From Okeania sp. SIO1I7 (GTDB lineage: Bacteria > Cyanobacteriota > Cyanobacteriia > Cyanobacteriales > Microcoleaceae), in the NCBI GenBank assembly GCA_010672585.1, contig JAAHGF010000004.1:319580-383579 (forward strand): DNA of 64,000 bases, in the 5' to 3' direction. Of the stretch, positions 54,793 to 63,741 are shown piece by piece (within the stretch, counting starts at the first letter, position 1; every line of letters starts with the position of its first letter). The translations under genes were made by a program, and so were the position numbers. The notes under the pieces were generated by a model, which searched no databases, was not told the DNA's origin, and saw only the letters and a program-made list of their open reading frames with translations.

Positions 54793-55358
54793 ATATAGCT
54801 TTCCAGAAATTACTTTAAAATTTTCTCATCAGTTACGATTAGACTTAGGAATCATGTAAAAATTAAGTTGTACAAATTTTATCTGGGATAAATTGTGAAA
54901 TATAGCTTCCATCAAAAAAAAACTGTAGGTTGGGTTAAGCGGTAGCGCAACCCAAAATATACAATTGAATTTGCACCTAAAACCTAAAACCTACCACCTA
55001 AGAACTTTATGATCGCGCTACCCGAGCGGACATGATATTATTCCCTATTCATTAATTGCGAGCAAGATGCTGGCACTATTTATCATACCGATCTACCGAA
55101 CTTGAAATAATATCATGTCCGCTGGTATCATTTGTGTAAACCCAAGGGTGAATATCTACAGGAAATTTAGGTTTTTTCAAGCTTTTAAGCCTTCTTCCTT
55201 CTTCTGTCTTCCTCTCTTGGTACGCATTCCCTCTGTTGGTCGGCATTCCCATGGCGAGGAAACCAGCTCTTGACAGAGCCGCTCCGCTAACGCCTGGTTC
55301 CGACCGCTTGCGTCTGTCGCCAACGCGGGTTCGCACCGCTTCTTCCTTACCTCCGCGC
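54793..55358. other. Repeat-rich spacer between terB-like gene and rph
   Basis: GTAGGTTGGGTTAAGCGGTAGC recurs at 31083 and 31191; ATATCATGTCCG MITE ends lie at 55027-55038 and 55109-55120. A nested 51-bp element is at 55213-55339. No gene is supported, although an 87-codon frame on the minus strand runs through the repeats. Confidence 0.6.
55213..55339 (-). repeat. 51-bp GCGGT...ACCAAGAGA element containing a second, nested element (copy D)
   Basis: Minus strand: GCGGTGCGAACCCGCG...GACGCAA (32 bases) and then, after an insert of 76 bases, GGGAATGCGTACCAAGAGA (19 bases); 32+19 is 51, and they join as in copies A-C (CGCAA then GGGAA). The insert begins GCGGTCGG and ends CCGACCAACAGA, so it is a member of the same family placed inside the first. 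Confidence 0.8.
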
Positions 55359-56096
55359 TTACAATACCGATACTACCGAACTTGAAATAACTTGACGTTG
55401 AGCTACAAATAACTCTTGAATTCCTGCTTCTGCTAAATCTAAAATTTGATTAAGTTGAGTACGACTAAAGCTACCTGCTTCTGCCGTTCCCTGAACTTCA
55501 ATTAAAGCAGGTCGAGCATTCATCACCACATTAAAATCAATTTCTGCAGCTACATCTTCAGTGTAATTCAAATCCAAAAATTCTTTCCCCTCCAATAACC
55601 CCACTGACACAGCAGCAACCTGATGCACAATAGGCGATCGCTCCAATTCTCCCTGCTGCATCAACTTGTTAATAGCATTCGCCACTGCCACAAACCCCCC
55701 AGTAATAGAAGTAGTACGAGTACCCGCATCTGCTTGCAAAACATCAGCATCTACTATAATAGTGCGTTCCCCTAATAAATTCATATCCAGAGAAGCTCTC
55801 AAACTACGTCCGATCAACCTTTGAATTTCTTGAGTGCGTCCAGAAAGTTTCATAAATTCTCGTTGTTGGCGTTGGGGAGTTGCACCAGGTAACATTCTAT
55901 ATTCTGCAGTTAACCAACCTTGTCCCGTATCTGCCAAAAACTTAGGTACTCCTGGTTGGATAGTGACAGTGCAAAGTACTTTGGTCTCACCACACCTAGT
56001 TAAAACAGAACTGGTGGCAAATTTAGTATAATCTAACTCAAAACTGATAGGACGTAATTGCTCTGGTTGTCTACCATCAGGACGTTGCCAAGTCAT
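55359..56096 (-). CDS. rph: RNase PH
   Basis: The 245-residue protein ([17 protein letters not shown]) has the RNase PH hallmarks: [14 protein letters not shown] near 68-81 and [21 protein letters not shown] near 86-106 (phosphate-binding arginines), and [19 protein letters not shown] near 116-134. It trims tRNA 3' ends by phosphorolysis. Its last residues (ISSSVVSVL) are coded by ATTTCAAGTTCGGTAGTATCGG, which resembles an ATATCATGTCCGGTAGCATCGG MITE end; a similar TTATTTCAAGTTCGGTAG follows beyond the insert at about 55090. So the natural 3' end seems to have been replaced or copied by a MITE insertion. Confidence 0.95.
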   Translation of the reverse strand: MTWQRPDGRQPEQLRPISFELDYTKFATSSVLTRCGETKVLCTVTIQPGVPKFLADTGQGWLTAEYRMLPGATPQRQQREFMKLSGRTQEIQRLIGRSLRASLDMNLLGERTIIVDADVLQADAGTRTTSITGGFVAVANAINKLMQQGELERSPIVHQVAAVSVGLLEGKEFLDLNYTEDVAAEIDFNVVMNARPALIEVQGTAEAGSFSRTQLNQILDLAEAGIQELFVAQRQVISSSVVSVL

Positions 56097-56137
56097 AGAT
56101 ATCTTAAAAATTGATTAATTAATAAACTATTGAGAAT

Positions 56138-56234
56138 TACCGAAAAATTCTGGTATAAAGCCTCTCCATTCATAGAGAAAAAAGAAAAAAAATCCTTTGA
56201 TCCAATCCTCTTATTTATAAGAAGAGGTAATTCT
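56138..56234 (+). repeat. TACCGAA/GAGGTAATT-family MITE between adk and rph
   Basis: ATTACCGAAAAATTCTGG at the left, the palindrome-like CCTCTCCATTCATAGAGA, and AAGAAGAGGTAATT at the right. It is the clearest example of the inverted ends AATTACC/GGTAATT. Confidence 0.75.
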
Positions 56235-56247
56235 AAATTCGCGCATT

Positions 56248-56808
56248 CTAAATTATAAATTCTCGAAATTGCTGTAATATTTGTTGTTGGACTTGGGTAA
56301 CTTGTTGTTCCCCATCAATAGTAAGTAATCTTTGACGATATTCATAATATTCCAAAATAGGAATAGTACGCTCATAGAATAATTCTACCCGACGTCGCAC
56401 AATTTCTGGGTCATCATCAGCACGCGATCGCTGTAGACATCGATTCATAAGTATCCCCTCAGATACCTGTAAATAAATTGCCCAATTGAGCTTTTGCCCT
56501 AAATCATCTAGCAAAAAATCTAGTTCTTCCGCCTGAAAAGCAGTTCTCGGATAACCATCAATTAACCAACCCTGGCTAACATCAGACTCTAAAAGTCGTT
56601 GACGAACAAACTGGATCATTGTTTGGTCTGGTACTAACTCCCCCTTTTCTACATAAAGCTGCGCCATCTGGCCTAATGTTGTTTGAGTGGCGATCGCTTC
56701 TCTGAGTAAATCGCCAATAGAAATTAAAGGAATCTGTAAATGATTACATAACCATTGTGCTTGAGTTCCTTTCCCAGCACCTGGACCACCTAAAATTATT
56801 AGTCTCAC
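56248..56808 (-). CDS. adk: Adenylate kinase (short form)
   Basis: The 186-residue protein has the P-loop GGPGAGKGTQAQ near 7-18, the AMP-binding ISIGDLLREA near 30-39 and LIDGYPRTAFQAEEL near 82-96, and RSRADDDPEIVRRRVELFYERT near 128-149, where a short loop replaces the long LID domain. It makes 2 ADP from ATP and AMP. It starts with GTG at 56808 after a GAGGGA ribosome site. It is upstream of rph on the same strand, about 150 bases away, with a MITE in between. Cyanobacteria often have a second, longer adk near ribosomal protein genes. Confidence 0.94.
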   Translation of the reverse strand: MRLIILGGPGAGKGTQAQWLCNHLQIPLISIGDLLREAIATQTTLGQMAQLYVEKGELVPDQTMIQFVRQRLLESDVSQGWLIDGYPRTAFQAEELDFLLDDLGQKLNWAIYLQVSEGILMNRCLQRSRADDDPEIVRRRVELFYERTIPILEYYEYRQRLLTIDGEQQVTQVQQQILQQFREFII

Positions 56809-56967
56809 AGTCCCTCAACTTAATTAGTCAAAATATAATGCTATAGTGTGGGCTTCTCGTTTCGTAGCCCCGGTATTCCGTCGGGCTCCACGAGCTTTAA
56901 GGACGAAATGCCCTACCGCCCTATTTTTGATGAGGATATCAGAACTGTTCCGTAACTCTTGTGTTCC

Positions 56968-57125
56968 CTATTACCGAATAATTAAGGTTTAAAGCCTCTC
57001 CTTTAAAGGAGAAACAAGCGGTCGAGGGATGGCGAGGTCTCGGAGCCATATCCAATCGACCAAGAGAGAAAAAATTTTCATTATTAGTCAATCCTATCCG
57101 TTTTCACTCTCGAGGTAATTATTAA
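56968..57125 (+). mobile_element. TACCGAA-family MITE carrying a 51-bp-type element
   Basis: TTACCGAATAATTAAGG begins it and CTCGAGGTAATT ends it. After CTCCTTTAAAGGAGAAACAA comes the 50-base element at 57018-57067, then AAAAAATTTTCATT of the MITE resumes. It is followed by an ATTAATT heptamer tract. Confidence 0.7.
57018..57067 (+). repeat. 50-bp GCGGT...ACCAAGAGA element (copy E)
   Basis: Begins GCGGTCGAGGGATGGCG and ends CAATCGACCAAGAGA, so GGTCGA pairs with TCGACC. The core differs from copies A-C, but shares GGGATGGCGAGGTCT with the element at 35855-35997, which sits at the same site of another MITE copy. Confidence 0.7.
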
Positions 57126-57331
57126 TTATTAATTATTAATTATTAATAATTAATTGTTAAACCATTTCTTTAAATTGGACATATATATAGTGTAAAATTT
57201 GTAGTAGAATCACAAAAAGCACTATATATTGTAAAACAAGTATTGTCCTTGGGCAATGTTTCAGTCCAGCTTACAAACTGGAAAAATTCAGTATATTACC
57301 AAAAATAGATTTCTCAATTTTAATTTTCATA

Positions 57332-57868
57332 ATGGTTGCACAACTACAAACCCCTTCTCTAAATATTCCTAGCGATTTACCATACACTGTTCCTGGTCTG
57401 GTGCAAGTATTCACAAGTGGTCAGCGCAATTTCTTTACTGATGTTATGGCTCAAGCTTTGAGGATAGCTGGCCAAGGAACTCCTGTGTTGATTGTACAGT
57501 TTCTCAAAGGAGGAATTCACCAGGGACATGAGCATCCAATGCAACTAGGACAAAATCTGGATTGGGTTCGTTGTGGTCTTCGTGGTTGTATTGATACGCC
57601 GGATATAGATGAAAGTCAGAAAAATTCACTACTGGATTTGTGGGACTATACTCAAAGGGTTGTAGATGAAGGAAAGTATGAGTTAGTAGTTCTTGATGAA
57701 TTAAGCGTAGCAATTAATTTTGGCTTAATTCCAGACATTGAAGTAATAGAGTTTCTCGAAAAACGTCCTGGTCATGTAGATGTAATTTTGACAGGCCCAG
57801 ATATGCCAGAGGCAATTTTGGACATGGCAGACCAAATTACTAAAATTCGTCGCAGTCACAGGCCATAA
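57332..57868 (+). CDS. BtuR/CobO-like cob(I)yrinate adenosyltransferase homologue with altered P-loop
   Basis: The 178-residue protein follows the BtuR/CobO fold: GLVQVFTSGQRNFFTDVMAQALRIAGQG near 22-49, VLIVQFLKGG near 52-61, a Walker B-like YELVVLDELSVAINFGLI near 118-135, and HVDVILTGPDMPEAILDMADQITKI near 148-172. The family's P-loop (GxGxGKT) reads TSGQRNFFT here and lacks the Gly-Lys-Thr, so ATP use in the usual way is doubtful. Relatives with this feature are common in cyanobacteria. It may be a pseudo-enzyme or have a different role. Monocistronic. Confidence 0.8.
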   Translation: MVAQLQTPSLNIPSDLPYTVPGLVQVFTSGQRNFFTDVMAQALRIAGQGTPVLIVQFLKGGIHQGHEHPMQLGQNLDWVRCGLRGCIDTPDIDESQKNSLLDLWDYTQRVVDEGKYELVVLDELSVAINFGLIPDIEVIEFLEKRPGHVDVILTGPDMPEAILDMADQITKIRRSHRP

Positions 57869-58609
57869 GAAAGAAAGTTTTAATTAGGGTCTGCTGAAAA
57901 AATTGGTTAGTGGGGGTAGGACACGGGGACGCGGAGACACGGGGACGCGGAGACGGGGGAACAGGTAATGGTTTGGGTCATTCATTTTATGTTAAGAAAT
58001 TTTCTTGAATTTCAGCAGAAAATTTCAGTAAATTGATGCCCATAAGAGCCAATAACTAGGAGATAAATTAAATATAAAAAGCTCCATTACCGTAAGCTAT
58101 CCTGACTTTTAGCAATATTGCAGCAAGCTCTAATTATCTAGGAGATAGGGAAAAAGGAAGAGGTTTTGCTTTCCCAATTCTCTCTTTACCAAGATTAAAA
58201 TATTAGAATTACTGCCTAATCCTTTATTAAACCATTTATCGTACATTTTTCCTACATTTTCTTGAGAGTAGGCAGTAGGGAGTAGGGTTTCTCGGAATAA
58301 TATATCTTCACGGTTGTGCCTAGAATTGTTAAAAATATTATTGAAGTTTACTTATTAGTTAATCACTGAAATTTTGAGGGATTACAGCATTAATGTTTAT
58401 GAATTAGTATAAGTTGATGCTTGTAGAGAAATAATTTTTGTTGTTGTAGAAAATTATCTTTGTGAAAAAATCTTGCAGCTATGATTTTCTTCTAAATTCT
58501 GTCTCCTGATTCCTGACTTCTTCTTCAGAGAAGATCAATCCATACTTCGCTTAGAATAATATTTCTGTTACTATCGTTACAGTAAATTCAGAATGTTTAG
58601 TTATTGAGC
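57869..58609. other. Gene-free spacer with a G-rich tandem tract
   Basis: GGACACGGGGACGCGGAGACACGGGG repeats at 57918-57960. AACTAGGAGATAAAT and TATCTAGGAGATAGGG occur near 58055 and 58137. No gene is supported; the promoter of the secreted Cys-rich gene is expected near 58560. Confidence 0.4.
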
Positions 58610-59023
58610 ATGAAACAGATATTTTTGGCAGTGCTAACTGTCGCTACGGTCTTATCCATACCATCACCTGCAAGGTCAAATCAACTTAACAATCTTTACG
58701 AAAGTTGCTACAAAGATGGAAATAGTCAGAGTTGTGGAAGATTAGGTAGCCTGTGCGGACAAGGAAATGCGCGAGCTTGTAACTTAGTTAATACTGCCAG
58801 TAGAGCTGGTATTGGTCAGATTAACTATTATTGCCGACAGCTAAATAATAACCGAGCCTGCAATTTTTTACGACAGGTTAATCAAGCTGGCGGTCCTAGC
58901 AACTTAGCTCGTTTGTGCAGTCAGGGTAGTGGCGGAGCTTGCAATGCTCTGAGTGTTATTGCTTGCTATGCGGCAGAGAATTCCAGAGCTGGTAGACCTC
59001 CAAAGTGTCGCCTCCTCAATTAG
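58610..59023 (+). CDS. Secreted cysteine-rich hypothetical protein
   Basis: ATG 58610 (MKQIFLAVLTVATV) is chosen over the TTG two codons upstream. Residues 1-23 are a clear signal peptide (cleavage likely after ARS). The 114-residue mature protein has ten cysteines in repeated patterns (CYKDGNSQSCGRLGSLCGQGNARACNL...CSQGSGGACNAL), with a loosely repeated unit of about 18 residues ending (A/S)C, as in Sel1-like or small disulfide-rich secreted proteins. I do not recognise a family. It stands alone. Confidence 0.75.
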   Translation: MKQIFLAVLTVATVLSIPSPARSNQLNNLYESCYKDGNSQSCGRLGSLCGQGNARACNLVNTASRAGIGQINYYCRQLNNNRACNFLRQVNQAGGPSNLARLCSQGSGGACNALSVIACYAAENSRAGRPPKCRLLN

Positions 59024-59130
59024 CGGGGACTTTCGATTTGTCTGTTTGGCCTGGTTAATTTTCATGCAACGAGAAAAATGTCAGGCGATCGCTAATTTTT
59101 GATTTTTTAAGGCTTAACAAGGGGTTGCAC

Positions 59131-59264
59131 AGCGACGAATGATTTGAGATTTTTGATTGAATTGGATTGTGGATTAATCAATTGCTAGAATCATTAATAT
59201 TAGGTTTTTTTTAGTCAAAGTCTAAACTAATTTTTGGCAATATCATTCCATAATGTGCAACCCC
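59131..59264 (-). repeat. Inverse copy of the repeat at 9343-9470
   Basis: Runs from GACGAATGATTT to CCATAATGTGCAACC and is nearly identical, reverse-complemented, to the earlier copy. It ends about 20 bases before the glycosyltransferase start, so it may supply or disrupt the promoter. Confidence 0.8.
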
Positions 59265-59283
59265 AATATAGTTAAATAAAATT

Positions 59284-60462
59284 ATGCGAATATTACAGAT
59301 AGTACCATCTATTTCTCTTGTTTATGGGGGTCCTAGTCAAATGGTTCTAGGACTTTCTACTGCTCTTGCTGCTCAAAATATTGATGTTACTATTATCACT
59401 ACAGATTCTAATGGAGATATAGGTCAACCACCTTTGGATGTTCCCCTTGATAAACCTGTTAGACAAAATGGATATCAAATTCGTTATTTTCGTTGTTCTC
59501 CATTCCGTCGTTATAAATTTTCTCTGAAGTTATTACAATGGTTAAATCAACACGCTTCTGAATTTGATTTAGCTCATATTCATGCTCTTTTTTCACCAGT
59601 AACTACTATGGCTGCAACTGTGGCTAAAGTTAACAATTTACCTTATATTTTAAGACCTTTAGGTACTTTAGACCCGGCTGATTTACGGAAAAAAAAATTA
59701 CTCAAAAAAGTTTATGTTTCTGTGTTAGAAAAGCGGAATATTGCTCATGCAGCAGCACTTCATTTTACCAGTTTAGAAGAGGCAAAAGTTTCTGAAAGAT
59801 TTGGTGTATCGACACAAGATTTAGTAATTCCTTTGGGTGTTAATCCTCCAGATAATATTCAGGATGAAAAGTTAGTTAATTATCTTCAATCTCAAGCTAT
59901 AGAAATTAAACATCCTGTAATTTTATTTATGTCTAGAATTGAACCTAAAAAAGGGCTAGATTTATTATTACCAGCTTTAGAAAAGTTATTAGCAGAAGGG
60001 ATAAATTTTCAATTTATTTTAGCAGGTGCTAATCCTCAAGACCCTAATTATGAAGCAAAAATTCGGTCACAAATAGAAACTTCACCTCTTGCTAAATGTA
60101 CAAAAATAACGGGGTTTGTCACAGGGGAAATTAAGGCAAGTTTATTACAGGTTGCTGATGTATTTGTTTTGCCTTCTTATTATGAAAATTTTGGTATTGC
60201 AGTAGCAGAGGCAATGGTGGCAGGTACACCAGTAGTTATTTCCGATGGAGTTCATATTTGTCAAGATGTGGCAGATGCAAAAGCAGGTTGGGTTGGTAGT
60301 TGTAAAATAGAGGATATCGCTATTTTAATTAAGTCAGCCTTGCAAAATGAAATAGAAAGAGAACAACGAGGTTTGAATGCTAAAGAGTTAGCTAGAAAAA
60401 ATTATAGTTGGGAAGCGATCGCTACACAAACTATTCAGGCTTATCAAAAAATTATTACCTAA
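59284..60462 (+). CDS. Glycosyltransferase family 4 (GT-B fold)
   Basis: The 392-residue protein has the GT4 pattern: N-terminal MRILQIVPSISLVYGGPSQMVLGLSTAL, HIHALFSPVTTMAA near 98-111, then the C-terminal donor-binding half with VILFMSRIEPKKGLDLLLPAL near 220-240, the E-x7-E element YYENFGIAVAEAMVAGTPVV near 300-319 (E in NFGIAVAEA). It should transfer a sugar from a nucleotide-sugar donor onto an exopolysaccharide or glycolipid acceptor. No other polysaccharide genes adjoin it except the distant sugar-transferase pseudogene at 19.5 kb. Which sugar is unknown. Confidence 0.93.
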   Translation: MRILQIVPSISLVYGGPSQMVLGLSTALAAQNIDVTIITTDSNGDIGQPPLDVPLDKPVRQNGYQIRYFRCSPFRRYKFSLKLLQWLNQHASEFDLAHIHALFSPVTTMAATVAKVNNLPYILRPLGTLDPADLRKKKLLKKVYVSVLEKRNIAHAAALHFTSLEEAKVSERFGVSTQDLVIPLGVNPPDNIQDEKLVNYLQSQAIEIKHPVILFMSRIEPKKGLDLLLPALEKLLAEGINFQFILAGANPQDPNYEAKIRSQIETSPLAKCTKITGFVTGEIKASLLQVADVFVLPSYYENFGIAVAEAMVAGTPVVISDGVHICQDVADAKAGWVGSCKIEDIAILIKSALQNEIEREQRGLNAKELARKNYSWEAIATQTIQAYQKIIT

Positions 60463-61014
60463 TTTACCCCATTATTTAATTAACAGTTATCAGTTCACTT
60501 TTTCCAACTCCAATAGACGATTTTTTTTGCTAATTAAATGGATTCGATATTAAGTTTTTGGGTGGGATTAGTATAGGTAATATCGGCTAAAGGGGATGAC
60601 TTCTTTTAGCCCAATTTTGGAAGATATAGAAGTCGAAGAAAAGGGCGTGGACATATCAAAAGCTTAAAATTTAGACTACACAAGATTTTTGCTTCTTGCT
60701 TGTTACTTCTGCTATACAGTTTCAATACTGAAACACTTGTTTAGTGCTAATAAATAACTGTTTAAACCCTCGGTAATACACCTGATATAGCAGTCGAAGC
60801 AAAGATTAGGACAGGTAAAAGCTTAAAACTCAGACAACGCAAGATTTCTCCTTCTTCCTTTTTCCTTCTTCCTTCTTCCTTCTTCCTTCTGCTATAACTG
60901 ATAACTGTTCGCTATTAATTGATTTAAGTCTAAATCGTGAGCATCAAAAATTTTTATCTATTAATAAACTTTTGATTTTTTACAAATAGTAAATAACCAG
61001 ATTTTATTTACTTT
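60463..61014. other. Gene-free spacer with dispersed repeats
   Basis: GACATATCAAAAGCTTAAAA (about 60652) and AGGTAAAAGCTTAAAACTCAGACAACGCAAGA (about 60808) belong to the repeat that forms the doubtful N-terminus of the DUF58 protein. A TTCCTTC heptamer tract is at 60850-60890. No gene. Confidence 0.5.
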
Positions 61015-61515
61015 TCATAATTTTGATTCATAATTTTGATTATTTCTATACTTTCTAGACTTTTTTTTATTCTCCTGATAGTTTTCTGACTGAGCTTGAA
61101 AAATTGCTGAAGCGGTCTCTACAGGCACTTCCAATATCTGACACAAACGAGTTAAAAATGTTTGTTCTTTACCAGAAAAAACTCCATCTATTAAGATTAG
61201 ATCGATAGCTAATGTAAATGCTGTTTCTTTATATTCTGGATGTAGCACATCGTTGGCTATAGCAACTAAATTATTAATACCTTTTTCACTGAGTAAATTG
61301 AGCAGTCTATCTAGCATACTTGTAATCTGTTTTTCTGAATAGCCTTTAAACATTTCCATTTGCGTCAAAAGTACTATAACTCTTTCGGTTTCTTGATCTA
61401 AAAGATAACCATCTGAGGCAATGGCAGATATTGCAATAGCAGCTATTGCTTCTTGTTGTGAGAATGCCATTCGATTTGGATTGTAAACTCCAAGAACCTT
61501 ATTTAATAAACTCAT
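61015..61515 (-). CDS. TerB-like domain protein
   Basis: The 166-residue helical protein has a TerB-type core (about 15-135): QEAIAAIAISAIASDGYLLDQETERVIVLL and ETAFTLAIDLILIDGVFSGKEQTFLTRLCQIL, with the acidic pairs SDG and IDG as in metal-binding TerB bundles. The tail is basic and Asn-rich (KKSRKYRNNQNYESKL). Length and layout fit single-domain TerB proteins of cyanobacteria. It is related to the gene at 54145 only by fold. Starts at ATG 61515. No partner gene is adjacent. Its function is unknown beyond stress links of the family. Confidence 0.82.
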   Translation of the reverse strand: MSLLNKVLGVYNPNRMAFSQQEAIAAIAISAIASDGYLLDQETERVIVLLTQMEMFKGYSEKQITSMLDRLLNLLSEKGINNLVAIANDVLHPEYKETAFTLAIDLILIDGVFSGKEQTFLTRLCQILEVPVETASAIFQAQSENYQENKKKSRKYRNNQNYESKL

Positions 61516-62415
61516 GTTAGGCTTTGCCTCCCAATTTATTGTTTGTTTATTTGCGTACTATTTTATCTTATATAACAGCTTTTAAGAGTTTATTGTTTAT
61601 ATCACAGTATTTTTTTTTTGTCAACTAGACTTGTTTGAAAAATTAATAATTAATTAATTAATTAAGAATATTAAAGTTGTGTTGAAAGTCTGAATAAAAA
61701 ACCGAGTTTATTTATTATGTATAATACCAAGCGTGAAAAAAGAATGCTTAATTTAAGTGACACTTCAATTATTAAGTAATTAACACAGACTGAATATTTT
61801 TTGTGATAATTAGCACGCCAGTTATTCTGAATTATTCTTATTTTTACCTCTCCCTGTACGGACGTTGCATAAGGGCGTCCCTACTCACTCCCCTATTTCC
61901 CCTCCTGGGAGGGGTTAGGGGTGGGTCCCCCGCAATGCGAAAATGTAGCAAACATTTATCAAATTGGTATAAGAACAATTTTCTGAATCAAGCTAGCTTT
62001 TTTGTAAGCATTCAGCCGTCAGCTATCAGCTATCAGCTATGAGTTATTAGCTCATTATCAGCTCAAAAGAGGATTAGTCTCCAAGGATAATTAAAACTTA
62101 TAAAAAAAATGTCTTCAGCTAACCTTAGTAATTTCTTGAATATGTTCAAAAGCTGATAGCTGTTTGCGCAGCATTCCGTAGGAAATGCTAATAGCTGAAT
62201 GCTTACGCTTTTTTTATTATATTCAACACTGATATAACTCCTTTTTGTTATCTTGAATTTTGAGGTAGGATTAATATCATGTCCGGATAATTAGCCTTCA
62301 AAAACTGTCTCCTATTCTTCCATCTTCCATCTTCCACCTTCCATCTTTATTCCCTCCTGACTCCTGACTCCTGACTCCTAACTCCCTCATAATATTTCTT
62401 GATTTATTCCTACAT
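61516..62415. other. Spacer with copy 2 of the long dispersed repeat
   Basis: 62005-62210 repeats 2652-2877: GTAAGCATTCAGCCGTCAGC and later TAATAGCTGAATGCTTACG lack the 21-bp blocks present in copy 1, while one inverse block (about 62164-62184) remains. A lone ATATCATGTCCGG MITE end lies near 62274 and CTGACTCCTGACTCC repeats at 62357. No gene. Confidence 0.7.
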
Positions 62416-63606
62416 TTAATCATTTTCTAATGGAGTTAAAAACAAACTTCCCGTTTCTGGAAATCCCAACTTATTAGACTTATCAAATCGCCAATGTTGT
62501 TGATAACGATTAAGAAAATTCTGACCTACAATCCCATCAATACCTATTAAATCAAGAATTTGATTATTAATAATAATCCCATCTAATTGAGATACTTCAT
62601 ACTTTTGTAAACTCACAGTATCCAACTTTGTTTTCTGAGCAATTTCAGTACCACAAAATCCTAAGACATCTATTTTTTCTGCATTAGCAATATCAACTCC
62701 TAATTCATTTGCTAAATTCTGAGATAAAACCATCAAATCTGCTCCTGTATCTAATAGAAACAGAAAAGGTCCTTTACCATTAATTTTTACCTCAGCTAAC
62801 ATAACTCCCATTCTACCTATCAAAGGAATAGCATTATTAACAGAAGAAGAAGGAGGTAGTAACTCCAACTGAGAAGTTTGAGGATTAATAATTACATCAA
62901 AACCTTTGAGAAAATCTAAACCTAAAACACCCGATAAATTACCAGGAATAGCTGTTTTAGATAAACCCATTCCTTGCAAACCTTTTACTGTAGCTGCATC
63001 AACTTTTATCGTAGGTAAAGTATGTATATTAGCATTAACATTTGAACAATCATCACCGACAACAAAATAAGATAATAAATCATTAGGAATAGGAGTACTT
63101 GCTAAACCCAAATTTTGAGCTATTTTGCTCTCTATAATTGTATTAGAAGCACCTGTATCTAATAAAAAACTTTTAGTTTTCCCTGCCACTATTACTGGAA
63201 GAGTAAATACCTGACTATTAGTAAGTTTTTGAAGTTTTACAGTAGCTTTTCCTTGACTCAGAATTTCTGGTAAACTAGCTCCACTTATTTCTAATAACGC
63301 CTCCATTCTTTGATTAGCATCTGGGCGAAATTTACCATCTGGAGCTAACATTATTACTCTCATTGTGCATTGCATAGAAGCTACTTGTATCGTTTCTAAA
63401 GATGCTTCTGTGGGTTTAACTATTTCTCTTACACATTGAGTTAGTTCTTGTAGAACTTCTTGGGATAGTCTACTAGGTTTTGATGATGGTATTTGAGCAA
63501 GGGTAGTAGGATAATTTTGTTCAGTAAAATTGGGCTGAGGTACAAAAATAAAACCAATAATCCCTATAGCTGAAATAATTAATTTAATGGAGGTAGTTTT
63601 TGGCAT
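62416..63606 (-). CDS. Secreted retropepsin-like aspartic protease, two-domain
   Basis: The 396-residue protein has a signal-like N-terminus (about 1-22, KLIISAIGIIGFIFV) and two retropepsin-type catalytic motifs: LLDTGASNTIIESKIAQNLGL near 146-166 and FLLDTGADLMVLSQNLANELG near 280-300, each a D-T-G active site. The arrangement resembles a fused pair of single-domain retroviral-type proteases, as in clan AA proteins of cyanobacteria. Both domains have hydrophobic strands around a GMGL or VGQNFL region. It is probably exported. The start ATG at 63606 is supported by the signal peptide. The target is unknown. Confidence 0.88.
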   Translation of the reverse strand: MPKTTSIKLIISAIGIIGFIFVPQPNFTEQNYPTTLAQIPSSKPSRLSQEVLQELTQCVREIVKPTEASLETIQVASMQCTMRVIMLAPDGKFRPDANQRMEALLEISGASLPEILSQGKATVKLQKLTNSQVFTLPVIVAGKTKSFLLDTGASNTIIESKIAQNLGLASTPIPNDLLSYFVVGDDCSNVNANIHTLPTIKVDAATVKGLQGMGLSKTAIPGNLSGVLGLDFLKGFDVIINPQTSQLELLPPSSSVNNAIPLIGRMGVMLAEVKINGKGPFLFLLDTGADLMVLSQNLANELGVDIANAEKIDVLGFCGTEIAQKTKLDTVSLQKYEVSQLDGIIINNQILDLIGIDGIVGQNFLNRYQQHWRFDKSNKLGFPETGSLFLTPLEND

Positions 63607-63741
63607 AATACTAAATCTGCTTTAGCTAGTACCTTGATTATGAGGATAAGTTTAACAATTAACTATTAACTATTAATAATTACCTTCTAGCAACTACCAA
63701 CTAATTCTGTGCCACCTGACATAAAATTGGTCTAAAACCTG

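Noticed and set aside
55076-55336. An 86-codon minus-strand frame
   Set aside because: It reads through nested 51-bp elements and a MITE; only its last codons look like a displaced rph tail.
61803-62042. A 79-codon frame
   Set aside because: It runs through GGAGGGGTTAGGGG and the long dispersed repeat; not a gene.
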